Below are positions 16,994 to 26,921 of a stretch of DNA of 64,000 nt, piece by piece. The position numbers were made by a program, and so were the translations under genes. The notes under the pieces are model-generated. The model was not told where the DNA came from. It worked only from the letters and a program-made list of their open reading frames with translations, and made no database searches. The stretch is from positions 207,384 through 271,383 of the forward strand of contig NZ_BSOT01000007.1 of assembly GCF_030160655.1 (NCBI RefSeq), read 5' to 3'. Within the stretch, counting starts at the first letter, position 1, and the number at the start of each line of letters is the position of its first letter. The stretch is from Agaribacter marinus (lineage in GTDB: Bacteria > Pseudomonadota > Gammaproteobacteria > Enterobacterales > Alteromonadaceae).

Positions 16994-17725
16994 TCAGTAT
17001 TTCCTCATGATACGCAAAGCCATTGATGGCGATAAACGAGATAGTATTCGAAGCAGTTTTACCTTTCCGATATCGTTGTCTAAGGTGAGATTTTCGATTC
17101 CCTTGATGATTGCGCTAGCAGCAGAGTCAGCACTGATTTTGTTGCTGCCTCGGCCTTCTGTCATTGGCGTTTTTACCATTGGCAAAAATGCCTGCAATAC
17201 CTTTACAGATGTGTCGGTAAGTTGATGGCGTAAAGAAAGTGAAAAACTGTTTAAGGCACTTTTTGTCGCACAATACACAGCAGAGCTGCCTTTAGGCACA
17301 AGTCCTAGACCTGAGTTTACATTGAGGATAATACTTGTTTGTTGAGACGCCAACATAGGCAAACACCAAAAACATAAACTGCATATGGTTGCGAAATTGA
17401 CAGATATTTCTTCGTGCATTGCATCGACAGAACAGTGTTTGTCTGTCAATTGATTAGCATGCTGAATTGCCGCATTGTTTATTAGAATATCTAAGGTCTT
17501 AGTGTCTGACTGTAAGGTTTTTATTGCATTGTATAAGCTGATACTGTTTGCTAAATCGGCATGATAAGCCTTGAGTTTAGGAAACCTTTGTCGTAAGGCG
17601 TCTATTTTCGTAGCGTTACGGGCAATCACATAGACAATATTTTGAGGGTACAGCTTTTCTATTATTTTTAAACCGATACCAGACGTACCACCGGTGATCA
17701 GTATGTGTTTATTTATCAATTGCAT
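16994..17725 (-). CDS. Short-chain dehydrogenase/reductase
   Basis: 243 residues of the classical SDR fold. It has cofactor motif GGTSGIG (residues 12-18), NNAA near residue 90, Ser of NVNSGLG and the catalytic YCATK. The DltE-like variant is suggested by LRHQL and PMVKTPMTEGRG. The substrate is unknown. It is the first gene of the SDR-DUF2141-VTT operon and divergent from a Crp-like regulator, whose 96-base shared promoter region suggests direct control. Confidence 0.92.
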   Translation of the reverse strand: MQLINKHILITGGTSGIGLKIIEKLYPQNIVYVIARNATKIDALRQRFPKLKAYHADLANSISLYNAIKTLQSDTKTLDILINNAAIQHANQLTDKHCSVDAMHEEISVNFATICSLCFWCLPMLASQQTSIILNVNSGLGLVPKGSSAVYCATKSALNSFSLSLRHQLTDTSVKVLQAFLPMVKTPMTEGRGSNKISADSAASAIIKGIENLTLDNDIGKVKLLRILSRLSPSMALRIMRKY

Positions 17726-17821
17726 ATTGCTGCCTAATAAGGTGTTATAAAACGAATTTGACTGGAACTACTGCGGATAATAGGCAATCGAACAATGCAT
17801 ATCGTTAACATAGGTTAAAAA

Positions 17822-18349
17822 ATGACATTTCAGGCATTAATGGATGAACATGGGAGTATTGAGCATTTCAAAAAACGAGCTCACGTATTTTCTCAAGGGG
17901 CTAAAAGTAACTCTATATATTTGGTGAAGCAGGGGGCTTTAAAAGCGTACTATTTGGATTTGGACGGAAAAGAATACGTCAAATCGCTATTGTTCACAGG
18001 CAACACGATTGCGAGTATTAAAGCATTGCAGGGAGATGTATGTAGCTTTAGTTTGATTTGCCTTGAAGATACCAGTGTGTACAAATTGTCTTACGACAAA
18101 ATAAAAGACATAGCGCTATCAAACCTTTCAGTGGCGAATTCGGTGATCGATTTACTAATGCAATTTGGTATCAAAAAGGAACGCCGAGAATTTGAATTAC
18201 TGACCTTATCGGCCGAACAGCGATATCAGCAATTATTGGCATCGACGCCCGATATTCATCAACGAGTAACTCAAAATGATATGGCGCGGTATTTAGGTAT
18301 TACACCTGTTGCATTGAGCAGAATTAAACACAAACCATCAATTACATAG
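17822..18349 (+). CDS. Crp/Fnr family transcriptional regulator
   Basis: 175 residues, somewhat shorter than Crp. It has a cyclic-nucleotide-binding-type beta-roll (FSQGAKSNSIYLVKQGALKAYYLDLDGKEY) with no canonical cAMP-binding RxS motif, and a compact C-terminal HTH (TQNDMARYLGITPVALSRIKH). This shape matches the small Crp-like regulators that sit beside oxidoreductase genes. No Cys cluster for an FNR iron-sulphur centre is present. It is probably the regulator of the divergent SDR operon. Confidence 0.88.
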   Translation: MTFQALMDEHGSIEHFKKRAHVFSQGAKSNSIYLVKQGALKAYYLDLDGKEYVKSLLFTGNTIASIKALQGDVCSFSLICLEDTSVYKLSYDKIKDIALSNLSVANSVIDLLMQFGIKKERREFELLTLSAEQRYQQLLASTPDIHQRVTQNDMARYLGITPVALSRIKHKPSIT

Positions 18350-18479
18350 ACGCTATGCGCGATTTACATCAAGGTCAGAGCTCAAAATATAAAAGCTCAT
18401 AAATAGGCCGAATATATGACAGCAATCCTGTTCCTGTTATCCACTTATAAAAACCTTGCAATACTGGAGGAGAGCATAT

Positions 18480-18656
18480 ATGAACTTTGGACAAGCAGTA
18501 GTGCAAAGCTATGTATTTGAAATACTATTTACCAATCATACAATAGCTATCAACGAAATCATCACTTCGCATAGCAGTTACTACTTATCTCAGCCGTTTG
18601 TAAAGAAATGTAAGGTTTTGTCTGCATTTTGTAAAGCTACTGAACCAAGGCATTAG
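18480..18656 (+). CDS. Possible small protein with a strong ribosome site
   Basis: 58 codons, ATG at 18480. GGAGGAGAG lies six to eight bases upstream, the best ribosome site in the neighbourhood, which is the only real reason to list it. The first residues (MNFGQAV) resemble the start of DUF805 membrane proteins, but the rest does not, and no DUF805 continuation is found downstream in any frame I checked. It could be the decayed 5' end of such a gene or a genuine orphan peptide. The flanking stretch 18350-18738 holds nothing else recognisable. Confidence 0.3.
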   Translation: MNFGQAVVQSYVFEILFTNHTIAINEIITSHSSYYLSQPFVKKCKVLSAFCKATEPRH

Positions 18657-18738
18657 TCGCCCCTCTTACCTTCGCATAAGCGCGCTTAAGTAAATCATTC
18701 AATTTAATCTTATTTTGCCCACTTTATACGGAGTGTAT

Positions 18739-20268
18739 ATGGCTAATCCATTGCCTATGTTTACCCTTTTTAAAGCAAGTTTATTGCTTTTATCTATTGC
18801 TGCACTAAGTGCTTGTTCAAGCGGAAGTGACAGTGATGACGATGACGCAACCGCTTACGTGAAGTTTTATAATGCATCTGCGGACTCACCGCCTATATAT
18901 TTGACCTTGGAAGATGAAGATACCAGTGACGATGGATATGAAACGACGTTTCAAGCTATTAGTTACACCTCATCGCTATCGAGGGCAAGTTTACCTCCTA
19001 ACAATTATAAAGCAGAACTTGCGTGGCAAGATGAGGATAGCAGCGCACGTTCTGATTTGGATTTGCTTCATGAAAACAACATTGCTATTGAAGCAGACAC
19101 CACCCATTGGATAGTTATGTCTGCATCTGTTGAATCACCCTCCGTCTTGCACTTTTCAGTTACTGAACGTGACGAAACGGAAGTGATAGAAGACAGTGAA
19201 AATGATGTGTTTAACCTTAGGCTGCTAAATCTTCATGCGGAGTATCAAAACATTGATGTCTTTATATCAGCAGAGGATGAAACATTTGAGCAAGCGCAAC
19301 TGATCGAGACAAGTGTATTTGAATCTCTTTCTGAAAATAGCAAATATGCTCAAGACCAGTATAAAATTTACATTGCAAACGCGGATACAAATGACGTGTT
19401 ATATGAATCTGGCACGATAAGCTTTTCATTTAATGCTCAATATGTCGTTGCAATTCGTGAAAACTTTGGGAGCGGTAGCTCACCGTTTGTGGTCGATCAA
19501 ATAACTAACAGTGGCATATTATCTCACCCAGCTGCTGAATCTGTCGCCAAGCTTTCAGTTTTCAACGGACTAGATGCGCATCAACTTCATGCAGACTATG
19601 CTAAAAAAATCGATGTAACGCTGATCCATCAAACAAGTAATGGAGAAAATAATGAGATCCGCCACGATATTGATGCACTAAATTTTAGTGATTTCAGTGA
19701 AACATTACTAGTCGATAGTGGCGATTTTCGGATGAACATTGTGAATGACGCTAACGACACTTCATTTATAGAAAATCAACTATTACAATTGCCTGAAAAT
19801 AGCCATCAAACAATGTTTTTGTATTGGTCAGAAGAAGCTGTCGATGACGATGGGGATGATGTTATCGATGAAAACAATGATGGTATCGTAGACGCGCTCC
19901 GTGCCAAAGTGAATACAGTGCTGGTAAATAATGCGACCACGCTGGGCCTATACCATAAGCAAATAGAGCTGCTCAATATCTCACATTCTGAAGACTTTTC
20001 GTCTGTCACCGCATATTTTGTAAAAGCAAATGAAACTATCAGTACTGCTGGAAATCAACGTAGCATGTTGTTTGGGAAATCAACCACACTCAATCTAATC
20101 AACAACACTTACCAAGTATTTGCTATCGCTGAAATTGATGGTGTGGAGATTATCATTGATGACATTTCTATTACGCTTGATGAAAATAGTAGTAACCAAT
20201 ATTTATTGTTAGTATCGGATGCTCAGCGTGCCAGCGGCCATAAATTGCAATTTGTTGACCAGTTTTAG
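18739..20268 (+). CDS. Large acidic lipoprotein, DUF4397-like
   Basis: 509 residues from ATG 18739, preferred because GGAG lies six bases upstream; an upstream ATG at 18715 has none. The lipobox ALSAC is followed by a Ser/Asp linker (SSGSDSDDDD). The body contains at least two beta-sandwich-like units with the DUF4397-style opening (AYVKFYNASADSPPIYL, later LRLLNLHAEYQNIDVFIS and KLSVFNGLDAH). Near residue 380 is an Asp-rich loop (DDDGDDVIDENNDGIVD) of calcium-binding thrombospondin-3/EF-hand character. It is probably an outer-membrane-anchored, calcium-dependent surface protein. It has no clear operon partner. Confidence 0.75.
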   Translation: MANPLPMFTLFKASLLLLSIAALSACSSGSDSDDDDATAYVKFYNASADSPPIYLTLEDEDTSDDGYETTFQAISYTSSLSRASLPPNNYKAELAWQDEDSSARSDLDLLHENNIAIEADTTHWIVMSASVESPSVLHFSVTERDETEVIEDSENDVFNLRLLNLHAEYQNIDVFISAEDETFEQAQLIETSVFESLSENSKYAQDQYKIYIANADTNDVLYESGTISFSFNAQYVVAIRENFGSGSSPFVVDQITNSGILSHPAAESVAKLSVFNGLDAHQLHADYAKKIDVTLIHQTSNGENNEIRHDIDALNFSDFSETLLVDSGDFRMNIVNDANDTSFIENQLLQLPENSHQTMFLYWSEEAVDDDGDDVIDENNDGIVDALRAKVNTVLVNNATTLGLYHKQIELLNISHSEDFSSVTAYFVKANETISTAGNQRSMLFGKSTTLNLINNTYQVFAIAEIDGVEIIIDDISITLDENSSNQYLLLVSDAQRASGHKLQFVDQF

Positions 20269-20287
20269 GGCTTGTTGATCTTTGTAA

Positions 20288-20319
20288 TCGCACTCTGTAC
20301 TTTGCGTATCAGAGTGCGA
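20288..20319. terminator. Hairpin downstream of the acidic lipoprotein gene
   Basis: Perfect ten-base arms TCGCACTCTG and CAGAGTGCGA around a 12-base loop, 19 bases after the stop codon. No T-run follows, so it may be an mRNA 3'-end stabiliser or a weak terminator. Confidence 0.55.
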
Positions 20320-20518
20320 GGTAAATTATCCAGTGTTCACGCTAAGTAGTTCGAATGTGTGATTTACCTCTATCCGAACGTTCAAACCAGTGCTTTTACA
20401 TAAGTTTGGGCGCAGTACTTCAATAACTTGTCTTCCGGCTAGGATTTACTAGCTTACTGAACTGTCGATGAACAGCCAACTAACTGCCATGATAGAAAAA
20501 ACAATTCAGGTGCTTAAA

Positions 20519-21067
20519 CTAGTTAGCACAATAGCTGCCAGTGATGCCTGGCGCGCAGAGAATACCACCCCACTGATAGGCGGTAATGCCATTTGCCTCA
20601 ATTAAAAACCAAGCGTAGCCATTCATTACATCGGGCGTTTTTTGTAATACGACGATTGCTTGTCGCTCCTTAGTAGAGCCAACTTGTTTACTCGTTAAGT
20701 TTGGTTCTGCCCTTAGTTTTCCACCCCAAGAGTATGCGGCGCTTTGAGTGGTGATTGGCTTAAACTCCGCTATTCGTTGCGTGATAAGGGCTTTTAAGCA
20801 ATCAAAGCTGTACTCACATTGATTCCGTTTTTTTAGCCATTCACGTTGCTCAAAGACCAAAGTCTCAGTGTTGACATAAGTTTTATTTAACTCTTGCTTA
20901 TAAAGTTGGTTTAACTTCACATCTAAATTAGATAAATCTTTACTGCCGCAAATAAGCCGTTCGGATACCAAGGTCGCTTTATGACAATCAAAACTGGCGG
21001 CATAAACTGACGACGAAAAAGAAACGACAATTATCCCAACAAATACGAAAAATTTAGCTAAATACAT
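20519..21067 (-). CDS. LprI-like (DUF1311) exported protein with SH3-like domain
   Basis: 182 residues. A signal peptide ends at VYAA. The N-terminal domain has the four-cysteine DUF1311/LprI pattern (SFDCHKA, SERLICGSKDLSNLD, REWLKKRNQC, FDCLKALITQRI), a family that includes periplasmic lysozyme inhibitors. The C-terminal 70 residues look like a bacterial SH3 domain (LRAEPNLTSKQVGS, AWFLIEANGITAYQWGG). The combination suggests a periplasmic cell-wall-associated protein; inhibition of lysozyme is only a family-level possibility. Confidence 0.85.
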   Translation of the reverse strand: MYLAKFFVFVGIIVVSFSSSVYAASFDCHKATLVSERLICGSKDLSNLDVKLNQLYKQELNKTYVNTETLVFEQREWLKKRNQCEYSFDCLKALITQRIAEFKPITTQSAAYSWGGKLRAEPNLTSKQVGSTKERQAIVVLQKTPDVMNGYAWFLIEANGITAYQWGGILCAPGITGSYCAN

Positions 21068-21287
21068 TTATAAAACAGACCACCGATAAATATGACTTCA
21101 TGTTTGATTAAAGATTGTATGATAAATAGTTTGCATGATAAACAGATTGTAACGCTCAAGTTTTATTGGACACTGTTCTAGACATTATGTCGCAAAGTTA
21201 GTGTCCATTATCTTATCGCATGCACAAGATTTGATAAGTACGTATATAGGTAGTGTCGTCCACGAACTAGGCACCCAAAGACAATTT

Positions 21288-22550
21288 CTAAATATTATAC
21301 GACAACGAAACCATCCAAGTAGACAAATCACCTTCTGAGGCTTTAATGCCTTCAATGCCGCCTTTGCTGAAATATTTAGATGCCAATAAGGTGGCTTCCC
21401 ATTTACGTGTAAATCGGTAGGCAACTTCAAGGTCTATCTCTTTACCCGCGGTTTTACCGGTAGTATCGCTTTCAAAGTGATGCCCAACTAGTCGCCAGCG
21501 CAGTTTGGCTTTTCTGCCGCGATAGGTAACAAAACTGTCTCTAATACCATCAGCGTTGGTATAGCTGGTAAATACATCAGCCCACCCTAAAAATTTGTGG
21601 TTGTTACCGAGTGAGGTTGCAAATGCAAATCCGTTGTCCTCACTTAATCTCTCATGCGCAATAGCAAATTTATGGCTGTTAAATTGCGCACTTACTTCTG
21701 CAAAAGCATAGTAACCCGAATAATCCCAGGGATTGTCGTCGGAGGTGCGTTGATGCGCGATGTCTGCGGTATATCCATATTTAATTGTACTGGGTTTAAC
21801 TTCCCCGGTTATTCTAAGTCCGTAGGTGTCACTCGAAAATATACTAGCGCTTTCGTTTTTAATAAGGTGCGCGTATGAACTGAGCTCTAAAAACTGATTC
21901 ACATTATACGTAACGTTTAGCAAGTGAGTATTGTGAGAATGATTACCTAATTCGCTAGATGGTCGACGAGTAATATCGGGAAAGCGACTGTCGTCAGTAC
22001 TTAACGTTAATTCAGCATCATCCCCAAATATTCGGTGTACTTTAGAGATATATTGATATGAAATATCCCAGTGAATGGCGTCATTATAAGTAAAGGAAAA
22101 AGCATCAAAGCTTTGATCATTTTGCCAAAATTCAACGCTGCTCACATGGCGCTCGTTGTTTAAGTTGATTACTTGTCGTCCAATTTTAACTTGCCAATCA
22201 TTGTTACTGGTATAATTGATCCATGCTTGGTTGACTTCCGTGCTTGCTACATCAGGAATTGGACTGGTAGGGCGTTGCACTGCCACTGAGTTATAACTGT
22301 CTTCATCGTATACATAAACGTGATCAAACTGACCAAATGCTGAAAGGGCATTTTCACTGTCCCATTTAGCATTTATTCGCAGCTTTATAGTGTTTGCCGT
22401 TGCGTCTCCTCTTTGCTCATCATTTACTTGTAGATACCGATATCGCGCAGTGGGGCTAACATCCCACTCGTTCGCAAATGCCAGTGTTGCGCAGCCAAAC
22501 AGGTGGGGAGTGATGTAGATAAAAATAAACAAACTCAATGTTAACTTCAT
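21288..22550 (-). CDS. Outer-membrane beta-barrel, alginate-export/porin-like
   Basis: 420 residues with a signal peptide ending at AFANEW. The rest is a series of amphipathic strands (ARYRYLQVND, NTIKLRINAKWD, WQVKIGRQVINLNNERH) ending in LSYNI. The GRQxIxLNxxRH segment is typical of alginate-export/AlgE-like and related porins. It lies two bases after the anti-sigma gene and is the third gene of an ECF sigma operon, so it is probably part of the regulon that sigma factor controls. The substrate is unknown. Confidence 0.8.
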   Translation of the reverse strand: MKLTLSLFIFIYITPHLFGCATLAFANEWDVSPTARYRYLQVNDEQRGDATANTIKLRINAKWDSENALSAFGQFDHVYVYDEDSYNSVAVQRPTSPIPDVASTEVNQAWINYTSNNDWQVKIGRQVINLNNERHVSSVEFWQNDQSFDAFSFTYNDAIHWDISYQYISKVHRIFGDDAELTLSTDDSRFPDITRRPSSELGNHSHNTHLLNVTYNVNQFLELSSYAHLIKNESASIFSSDTYGLRITGEVKPSTIKYGYTADIAHQRTSDDNPWDYSGYYAFAEVSAQFNSHKFAIAHERLSEDNGFAFATSLGNNHKFLGWADVFTSYTNADGIRDSFVTYRGRKAKLRWRLVGHHFESDTTGKTAGKEIDLEVAYRFTRKWEATLLASKYFSKGGIEGIKASEGDLSTWMVSLSYNI

Positions 22551-22552
22551 TG

Positions 22553-23353
22553 TTAAATCTGAACCTCACGTTCTGCTAATCGAATACAAAGCCCTCTGGA
22601 TATAACGTCTTCGCTAGGTTCGCCCAGTGCAGAGCCACCTTCATCTTCTATTGATATGAGCAAGAATGAGGAGTCTGCAATGAGTCGCCACTCTGCTTCA
22701 GACAGTTGTCGATCAAAGTTAGTGGTACCTTTTGGTATTTCACCTAGGCTACGCGTTTGGTTGTCAGTTTTTGATGTTACCCATAATTCATATGATTGCT
22801 CAGTATCAATGTCGGGTAAGGTCAATATATCTAGCACAAGCGTCTTCGATTCTCCATACGTTGAGGCAACAACCTGCGGTGTTTCGTTTTCACTTTCTAA
22901 TACTGCAATGTAACTTAGTACATCTGGCACTGTTGGTGTAATAGCAGGTTGATTAATAAGTTGGAATCCAAGCACAACGCAAACAACTAATGAAAATACA
23001 CTGGATAACTGCCACATAGATAGTGAAGGCCACTTAAACCAGCTTTGCCCCTGTTGTTCAGCTTGTTTTGTCGCCAATTTGCTGTCAGTCAGATGTAAAC
23101 TTTGCTGAATATTTTTCCAAGTTTCGGGCTTTGGCGCTAATGCGGGGACTTGTTCATTTAACGGCGCTAGCTTTTGTTCCCAGTATGTAATTCTAGTGTC
23201 TAACGCAAGGTAGTCATACTGCTTTCTGAGTTTATTTACACGGCGCGTGACTCGTGCGTTAAGTAAACCAGTAACATAATTTGACGCTAAGTGATCGACA
23301 ACCTCTGGCGCTACATATCGTTGAATCACGGTGTTTTCTAATTTCCTAGACAT
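22553..23353 (-). CDS. Anti-sigma factor, RskA/anti-sigma-K type
   Basis: 266 residues from ATG 23353 (MSRKLENTV), which overlaps the end of the sigma gene by 16 bases; a start further upstream would overlap more and lacks a ribosome site. The cytoplasmic N-terminal part (residues 1-130) contains the expected sigma-binding helices (PEVVDHLASNYVTGLL). It is followed by one transmembrane helix (SSVFSLVVCVVLGFQLI) and a periplasmic RskA-like domain with LVLDILTLPDIDTEQSYELWV and LGEIPKGTTNF. It should sequester the adjacent ECF sigma factor until an envelope signal releases it. Confidence 0.9.
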   Translation of the reverse strand: MSRKLENTVIQRYVAPEVVDHLASNYVTGLLNARVTRRVNKLRKQYDYLALDTRITYWEQKLAPLNEQVPALAPKPETWKNIQQSLHLTDSKLATKQAEQQGQSWFKWPSLSMWQLSSVFSLVVCVVLGFQLINQPAITPTVPDVLSYIAVLESENETPQVVASTYGESKTLVLDILTLPDIDTEQSYELWVTSKTDNQTRSLGEIPKGTTNFDRQLSEAEWRLIADSSFLLISIEDEGGSALGEPSEDVISRGLCIRLAEREVQI

Positions 23354-23895
23354 TGTTGTAACCTCTCTATGCCTCGTCTGATCCATGATTTTACGGTGTT
23401 AATTGGTGCTTCAAATTGACTGGATATTTCTTCTCGACTGAAGCCATAGTAGTAAGCCATTAAAACTGATTTTCGTTGGTTTACATCTAAGTCAGCTAAA
23501 CAGTCTGTAAGTTGTTGATCTATCTCACATAGTTGTATGCCGTCAGTACGTTTGTCTGCAATATCGTCAAAGCCTTCTATATCCGCCTTTATTTGCGCGC
23601 CTTCAATTCGCCGTTTTTCGAATTTGATACGGTCATAGGCTCTATATCTAACTATCGACGCCATCCAGGTCATTGGTTCAGCTTTATCTTGTCGATATTC
23701 GCTTGCGTTATTCCAAATTTGCACAAACGCTTCTTGCAATACTTCGTTCGCGCTGTCGACGTTGTTTAATATTCGATAGGCGATGCCGTTTAATTTACTG
23801 GCAACCTTTTTATAAAGTTGCGCAAAAGCAGCTTGGTCATTTAATGCACACCTCGCCAGTAATTCTTCCAATTGCGGCGGTTGGGGGTCAATCAT
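23338..23895 (-). CDS. ECF-family RNA polymerase sigma factor
   Basis: 185 residues. Region 2 contains NEVLQEAFVQIWNN and WMASIVRYRAYDRIK. Region 4 contains LDVNQRKSVLMAYYYGFSREEI and the DNA-binding APINTVKSWIRRGIERL. The SigK/RpoE-like class pairs with RskA-type anti-sigma factors, as here. It is the first gene of the sigma, anti-sigma, barrel operon; the 225 bases before the divergent DAHP synthase gene hold its promoter. Confidence 0.95.
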   Translation of the reverse strand: MIDPQPPQLEELLARCALNDQAAFAQLYKKVASKLNGIAYRILNNVDSANEVLQEAFVQIWNNASEYRQDKAEPMTWMASIVRYRAYDRIKFEKRRIEGAQIKADIEGFDDIADKRTDGIQLCEIDQQLTDCLADLDVNQRKSVLMAYYYGFSREEISSQFEAPINTVKSWIRRGIERLQQCLGN

Positions 23896-24120
23896 TGTCG
23901 ATAAATCCTATCGTATTTGCCTATTCAATCATTCCGTTTGTGACACATACGACGTGTCCAAGTGAAAAGTTGCAGCAAGTCAGAAAATTGCATTGCAATA
24001 TTGTGAGTAAGAGTTAAGCATAATATTGATAAATAATCTTCAGTGAGGATAAAATTTTATGCGTATTGTGATATCCTCTGTCGCCTTATTTTCACTATAC
24101 ATAAATAACGAGGACGAACC

Positions 24121-25470
24121 GTGGCAAATTGGCGTATAGATAGTTGGAGAGATAAGCCGATTCTTCAGCAACCCACCTACAATGATAAAGCGCAACTTAA
24201 TGATGTAGAGAGTAAGTTGGCTAGTTATCCGCCATTAGTATTTGCTGAAGAAACGCGTCAACTTTATAAGCAGTTAGGTGATATCGCCATGGGGCATGGA
24301 TTTTTGCTTCAGGGCGGCGATTGTGCTGAGTCATTCAACGAGTTCAATGCGCCAAAAATTAGAGATACCTTCAAAGTCATATTGCAAATGGCCGTAGTAC
24401 TTACGTTTGCAGGACGATGCCCTGTCACAAAAGTAGCGCGTATGGCTGGACAGTACGCTAAACCTCGCTCTGCTGATTTAGAAGAAATAAATGGTGTGGC
24501 ATTACCGTCTTATCGCGGAGATATTATCAATAGCTTCGAATTTACAAAAGAAGCACGCGAACCAGATCCTACTCGTATGTTAGACGCTTATCATCAAAGT
24601 GCGTCTACTTTAAATTTATTGAGAGCATTTGCACAAGGTGGCTTAGCGGATTTACACCAAGTTAATCGTTGGAATATGACGTTCCTTGAAAACAATCCTT
24701 TGAAAGACAAGTACCAAGACCTTGCGGAACGTATTGAAGATACCTTAGGTTTTATGGGCGTGATTGGTCTAAATAGCGAAAATACCTCAGTGCTGCATGA
24801 AACATCTTTATTCACTAGCCATGAAGCGTTGTTGCTAAATTATGAACAAGCATTGACGCGCATCGATACACTGACGGGTAAACCATACAACTGTTCTGCC
24901 CATATGTTATGGATTGGCGAACGAACGCGACAACTCGACCATGCTCACGTAGAGTTTTTTAGTGGGATTAACAATCCGATCGGCGTAAAGGTTGGACCTA
25001 GCATGGGTGAAGATGAGTTGATTCAACTGATTGATGCTTTGAATCCAAACAATATTCCAGGGCGTCTAACGCTTATCACTCGCATGGGAGCAGACAATTT
25101 AGCGAATAATTTGCCTCGATTACTTCGTCGAGTTAAAGCCGAAGGTCGCCATGTTGTGTGGAGTTCTGATCCAATGCACGGCAATACATTTAAGGCCTCA
25201 AGTGGTTATAAAACACGAAATTTTGATGCAATACTGCGTGAAATTAAACAGTTCTTCGACGCGCATGCGGCGGAAGGGACACATGCCGGCGGTATTCATT
25301 TGGAGATGACGGGGCAGCACGTAACAGAATGCACCGGTGGCGCTTACAAAATCAGTGACGACGACCTAGCCGAAGCATATAAGACTCAATGTGATCCACG
25401 TTTAAATGCCGATCAAGTGCTTGAAATGGCGTTTTTGGTTGCAGACTATCTTAAAAATGCAAAAGTGTAG
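24121..25470 (+). CDS. Class II 3-deoxy-7-phosphoheptulonate synthase
   Basis: 449 residues. It catalyses condensation of phosphoenolpyruvate and erythrose 4-phosphate, the first step of the shikimate pathway (EC 2.5.1.54). Class II (plant-type) motifs are clear: [69 protein letters not shown]. The start is GTG with GAGGA about eight bases upstream. No aromatic-biosynthesis neighbours are present. The class II N-terminal extension is short, so aromatic feedback control cannot be judged. Confidence 0.96.
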   Translation: MANWRIDSWRDKPILQQPTYNDKAQLNDVESKLASYPPLVFAEETRQLYKQLGDIAMGHGFLLQGGDCAESFNEFNAPKIRDTFKVILQMAVVLTFAGRCPVTKVARMAGQYAKPRSADLEEINGVALPSYRGDIINSFEFTKEAREPDPTRMLDAYHQSASTLNLLRAFAQGGLADLHQVNRWNMTFLENNPLKDKYQDLAERIEDTLGFMGVIGLNSENTSVLHETSLFTSHEALLLNYEQALTRIDTLTGKPYNCSAHMLWIGERTRQLDHAHVEFFSGINNPIGVKVGPSMGEDELIQLIDALNPNNIPGRLTLITRMGADNLANNLPRLLRRVKAEGRHVVWSSDPMHGNTFKASSGYKTRNFDAILREIKQFFDAHAAEGTHAGGIHLEMTGQHVTECTGGAYKISDDDLAEAYKTQCDPRLNADQVLEMAFLVADYLKNAKV

Positions 25471-25514
25471 TGCCTAGCAACGTTTATTATTGACTAGCCA
25501 AATACGACATTAGA

Positions 25515-25548
25515 AAAGGTCGCTTCACAGCAATATGAAGCGACCTTT
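25515..25548 (+). terminator. Intrinsic terminator of the DAHP synthase gene
   Basis: Perfect 13-base arms AAAGGTCGCTTCA and TGAAGCGACCTTT with an eight-base loop, followed by CTATTTG. The A-rich 5' side also allows termination from the convergent esterase gene. Confidence 0.85.
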
Positions 25549-25589
25549 CTATTTGCAAATTTAGCTTGCAAATTTAGCGCTAGTATCTG

Positions 25590-26921
25590 CTATTGCGGTC
25601 CACCAACGCCATACATTAAATCCAGAGAATCTACTATTGTGATATCTGTTGCCTGTTCATGCGGCACGTCATAGTGCAGTTCATGCACGGTTAACCCTTT
25701 AAAACCTTGCTCACGTAACCTTGTTGCAAAAGTTCTAACCACTGTTCCGTTACCTTGTCCAGGTTTTGCACCAGTGAGTACAACGTTAATGTTCAGGTTT
25801 TCATTCTCAGTATGGCGCTCATCTAATAAACTGTAAATGTCTGCGCTGCGATCCCAAAATGAGCCATCGATAGAGAGGATATTCTTAAATTTAGGCGCCT
25901 CTGTATCATCATAGAATATGCTAAGTGCTACCATTAGCCCCCCAAATGAAAAGCCCTCAAATGCTAGCGTGTCTTCTTTTACTCGATACTCTTCGACAAT
26001 ATGAGGTACAAACTCAGTTAAAATGAAATTTATGTAAGTTTGTGCAAATGGCAGTCTAAAATCATTGTCCCTGCGCCCCGCATTTTCAAGACCAACTAAA
26101 ATGAGTTGTCGTTGATTTTTGTCTACTTCTCTCGCAAAGCTGTCGAAATTCCATTCGGCGTCAGTGATGATTAGCACATCATATGGTTTTGTTGTTTCTG
26201 TAGTGTAAGTATTGGGCAAATACACGCGGTATGGATAAGTTGCCGTGTAGCCAGAAGGCGATATTTGTTTGCCGTCAATTACCTCGCCATGGTCGAGTGT
26301 TTCTTCAACGCTTGGTACTGTTGGTGGCAAAGCTGGTGGCGTTTCACACGGTGGAGCAGTGCTTGGCGCATTTCCAACGCGGCTGATCACAAGTCGATCT
26401 GCATTCCATTGCCATGTACCGGGTTCTCCCCAACCGATTACTTTGAGTGTTTGTTGCCCTGACGTCGAGACTACTAACTGGTCGGTCACAACATTGTCAG
26501 CAAATAGATTCCAACTACTGGTGGATTGCACGTTAGCTGTTGCAATCAAACAATCATTTAAATGCAATTGTACCTGCGTAGGTGTTTTTTCAATGGGGGT
26601 CGCCGCCTCTAAAATGACGCGATAAATTCCCTTATCTAAATCAACCTCATATTCAGCAAAGTCACCAGCTTGATTCGAATTAATGGCGCCTCCAACAGTC
26701 AAATTATGACGATTAAAGCCGTCAAAACTGCCACCGGTAAACTGCCAGTCTTCAAGTTCAACGTTGATGTCTTCCTGGCTTGTTGGTGGCGGATCGCTAG
26801 GAGAAGGGACCTGCGGTGTCGGTGCTGGGGATGGCGTATTTTCGCTGTCCGAAGATGAACCGCCACAACCCACAAGCCAAATTGTTAATGCGATAAAGGT
26901 TATAATATAAATGTTCTGCAT
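25590..26921 (-). CDS. Lipoprotein esterase with carbohydrate-binding-like domain
   Basis: 443 residues from ATG 26921 (MQNIYIITFIAL), chosen for the GAGGAA site just upstream; a longer reading frame to 27035 has no export signal at its start. The lipobox IWLVGC is followed by a Pro/Ser linker. A CBM6/35-like beta-sandwich comes next, about residues 55-185 (GGAINSNQAGDFAEYEVDLDKG, NADRLVISR). The last domain is an alpha/beta-hydrolase of the esterase D/enterochelin-esterase type (GFSFGG nucleophile elbow, LSIDGSFWD). It is probably a surface carbohydrate esterase, but no polysaccharide locus surrounds it. Confidence 0.82.
   Translation of the reverse strand: MQNIYIITFIALTIWLVGCGGSSSDSENTPSPAPTPQVPSPSDPPPTSQEDINVELEDWQFTGGSFDGFNRHNLTVGGAINSNQAGDFAEYEVDLDKGIYRVILEAATPIEKTPTQVQLHLNDCLIATANVQSTSSWNLFADNVVTDQLVVSTSGQQTLKVIGWGEPGTWQWNADRLVISRVGNAPSTAPPCETPPALPPTVPSVEETLDHGEVIDGKQISPSGYTATYPYRVYLPNTYTTETTKPYDVLIITDAEWNFDSFAREVDKNQRQLILVGLENAGRRDNDFRLPFAQTYINFILTEFVPHIVEEYRVKEDTLAFEGFSFGGLMVALSIFYDDTEAPKFKNILSIDGSFWDRSADIYSLLDERHTENENLNINVVLTGAKPGQGNGTVVRTFATRLREQGFKGLTVHELHYDVPHEQATDITIVDSLDLMYGVGGPQ

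Noticed and set aside
21167..21207. Inverted repeat TGGACAC/GTGTCCA downstream of the barrel gene
   Set aside because: Only seven-base arms with a 27-base loop and no T-run; too weak to call a terminator.
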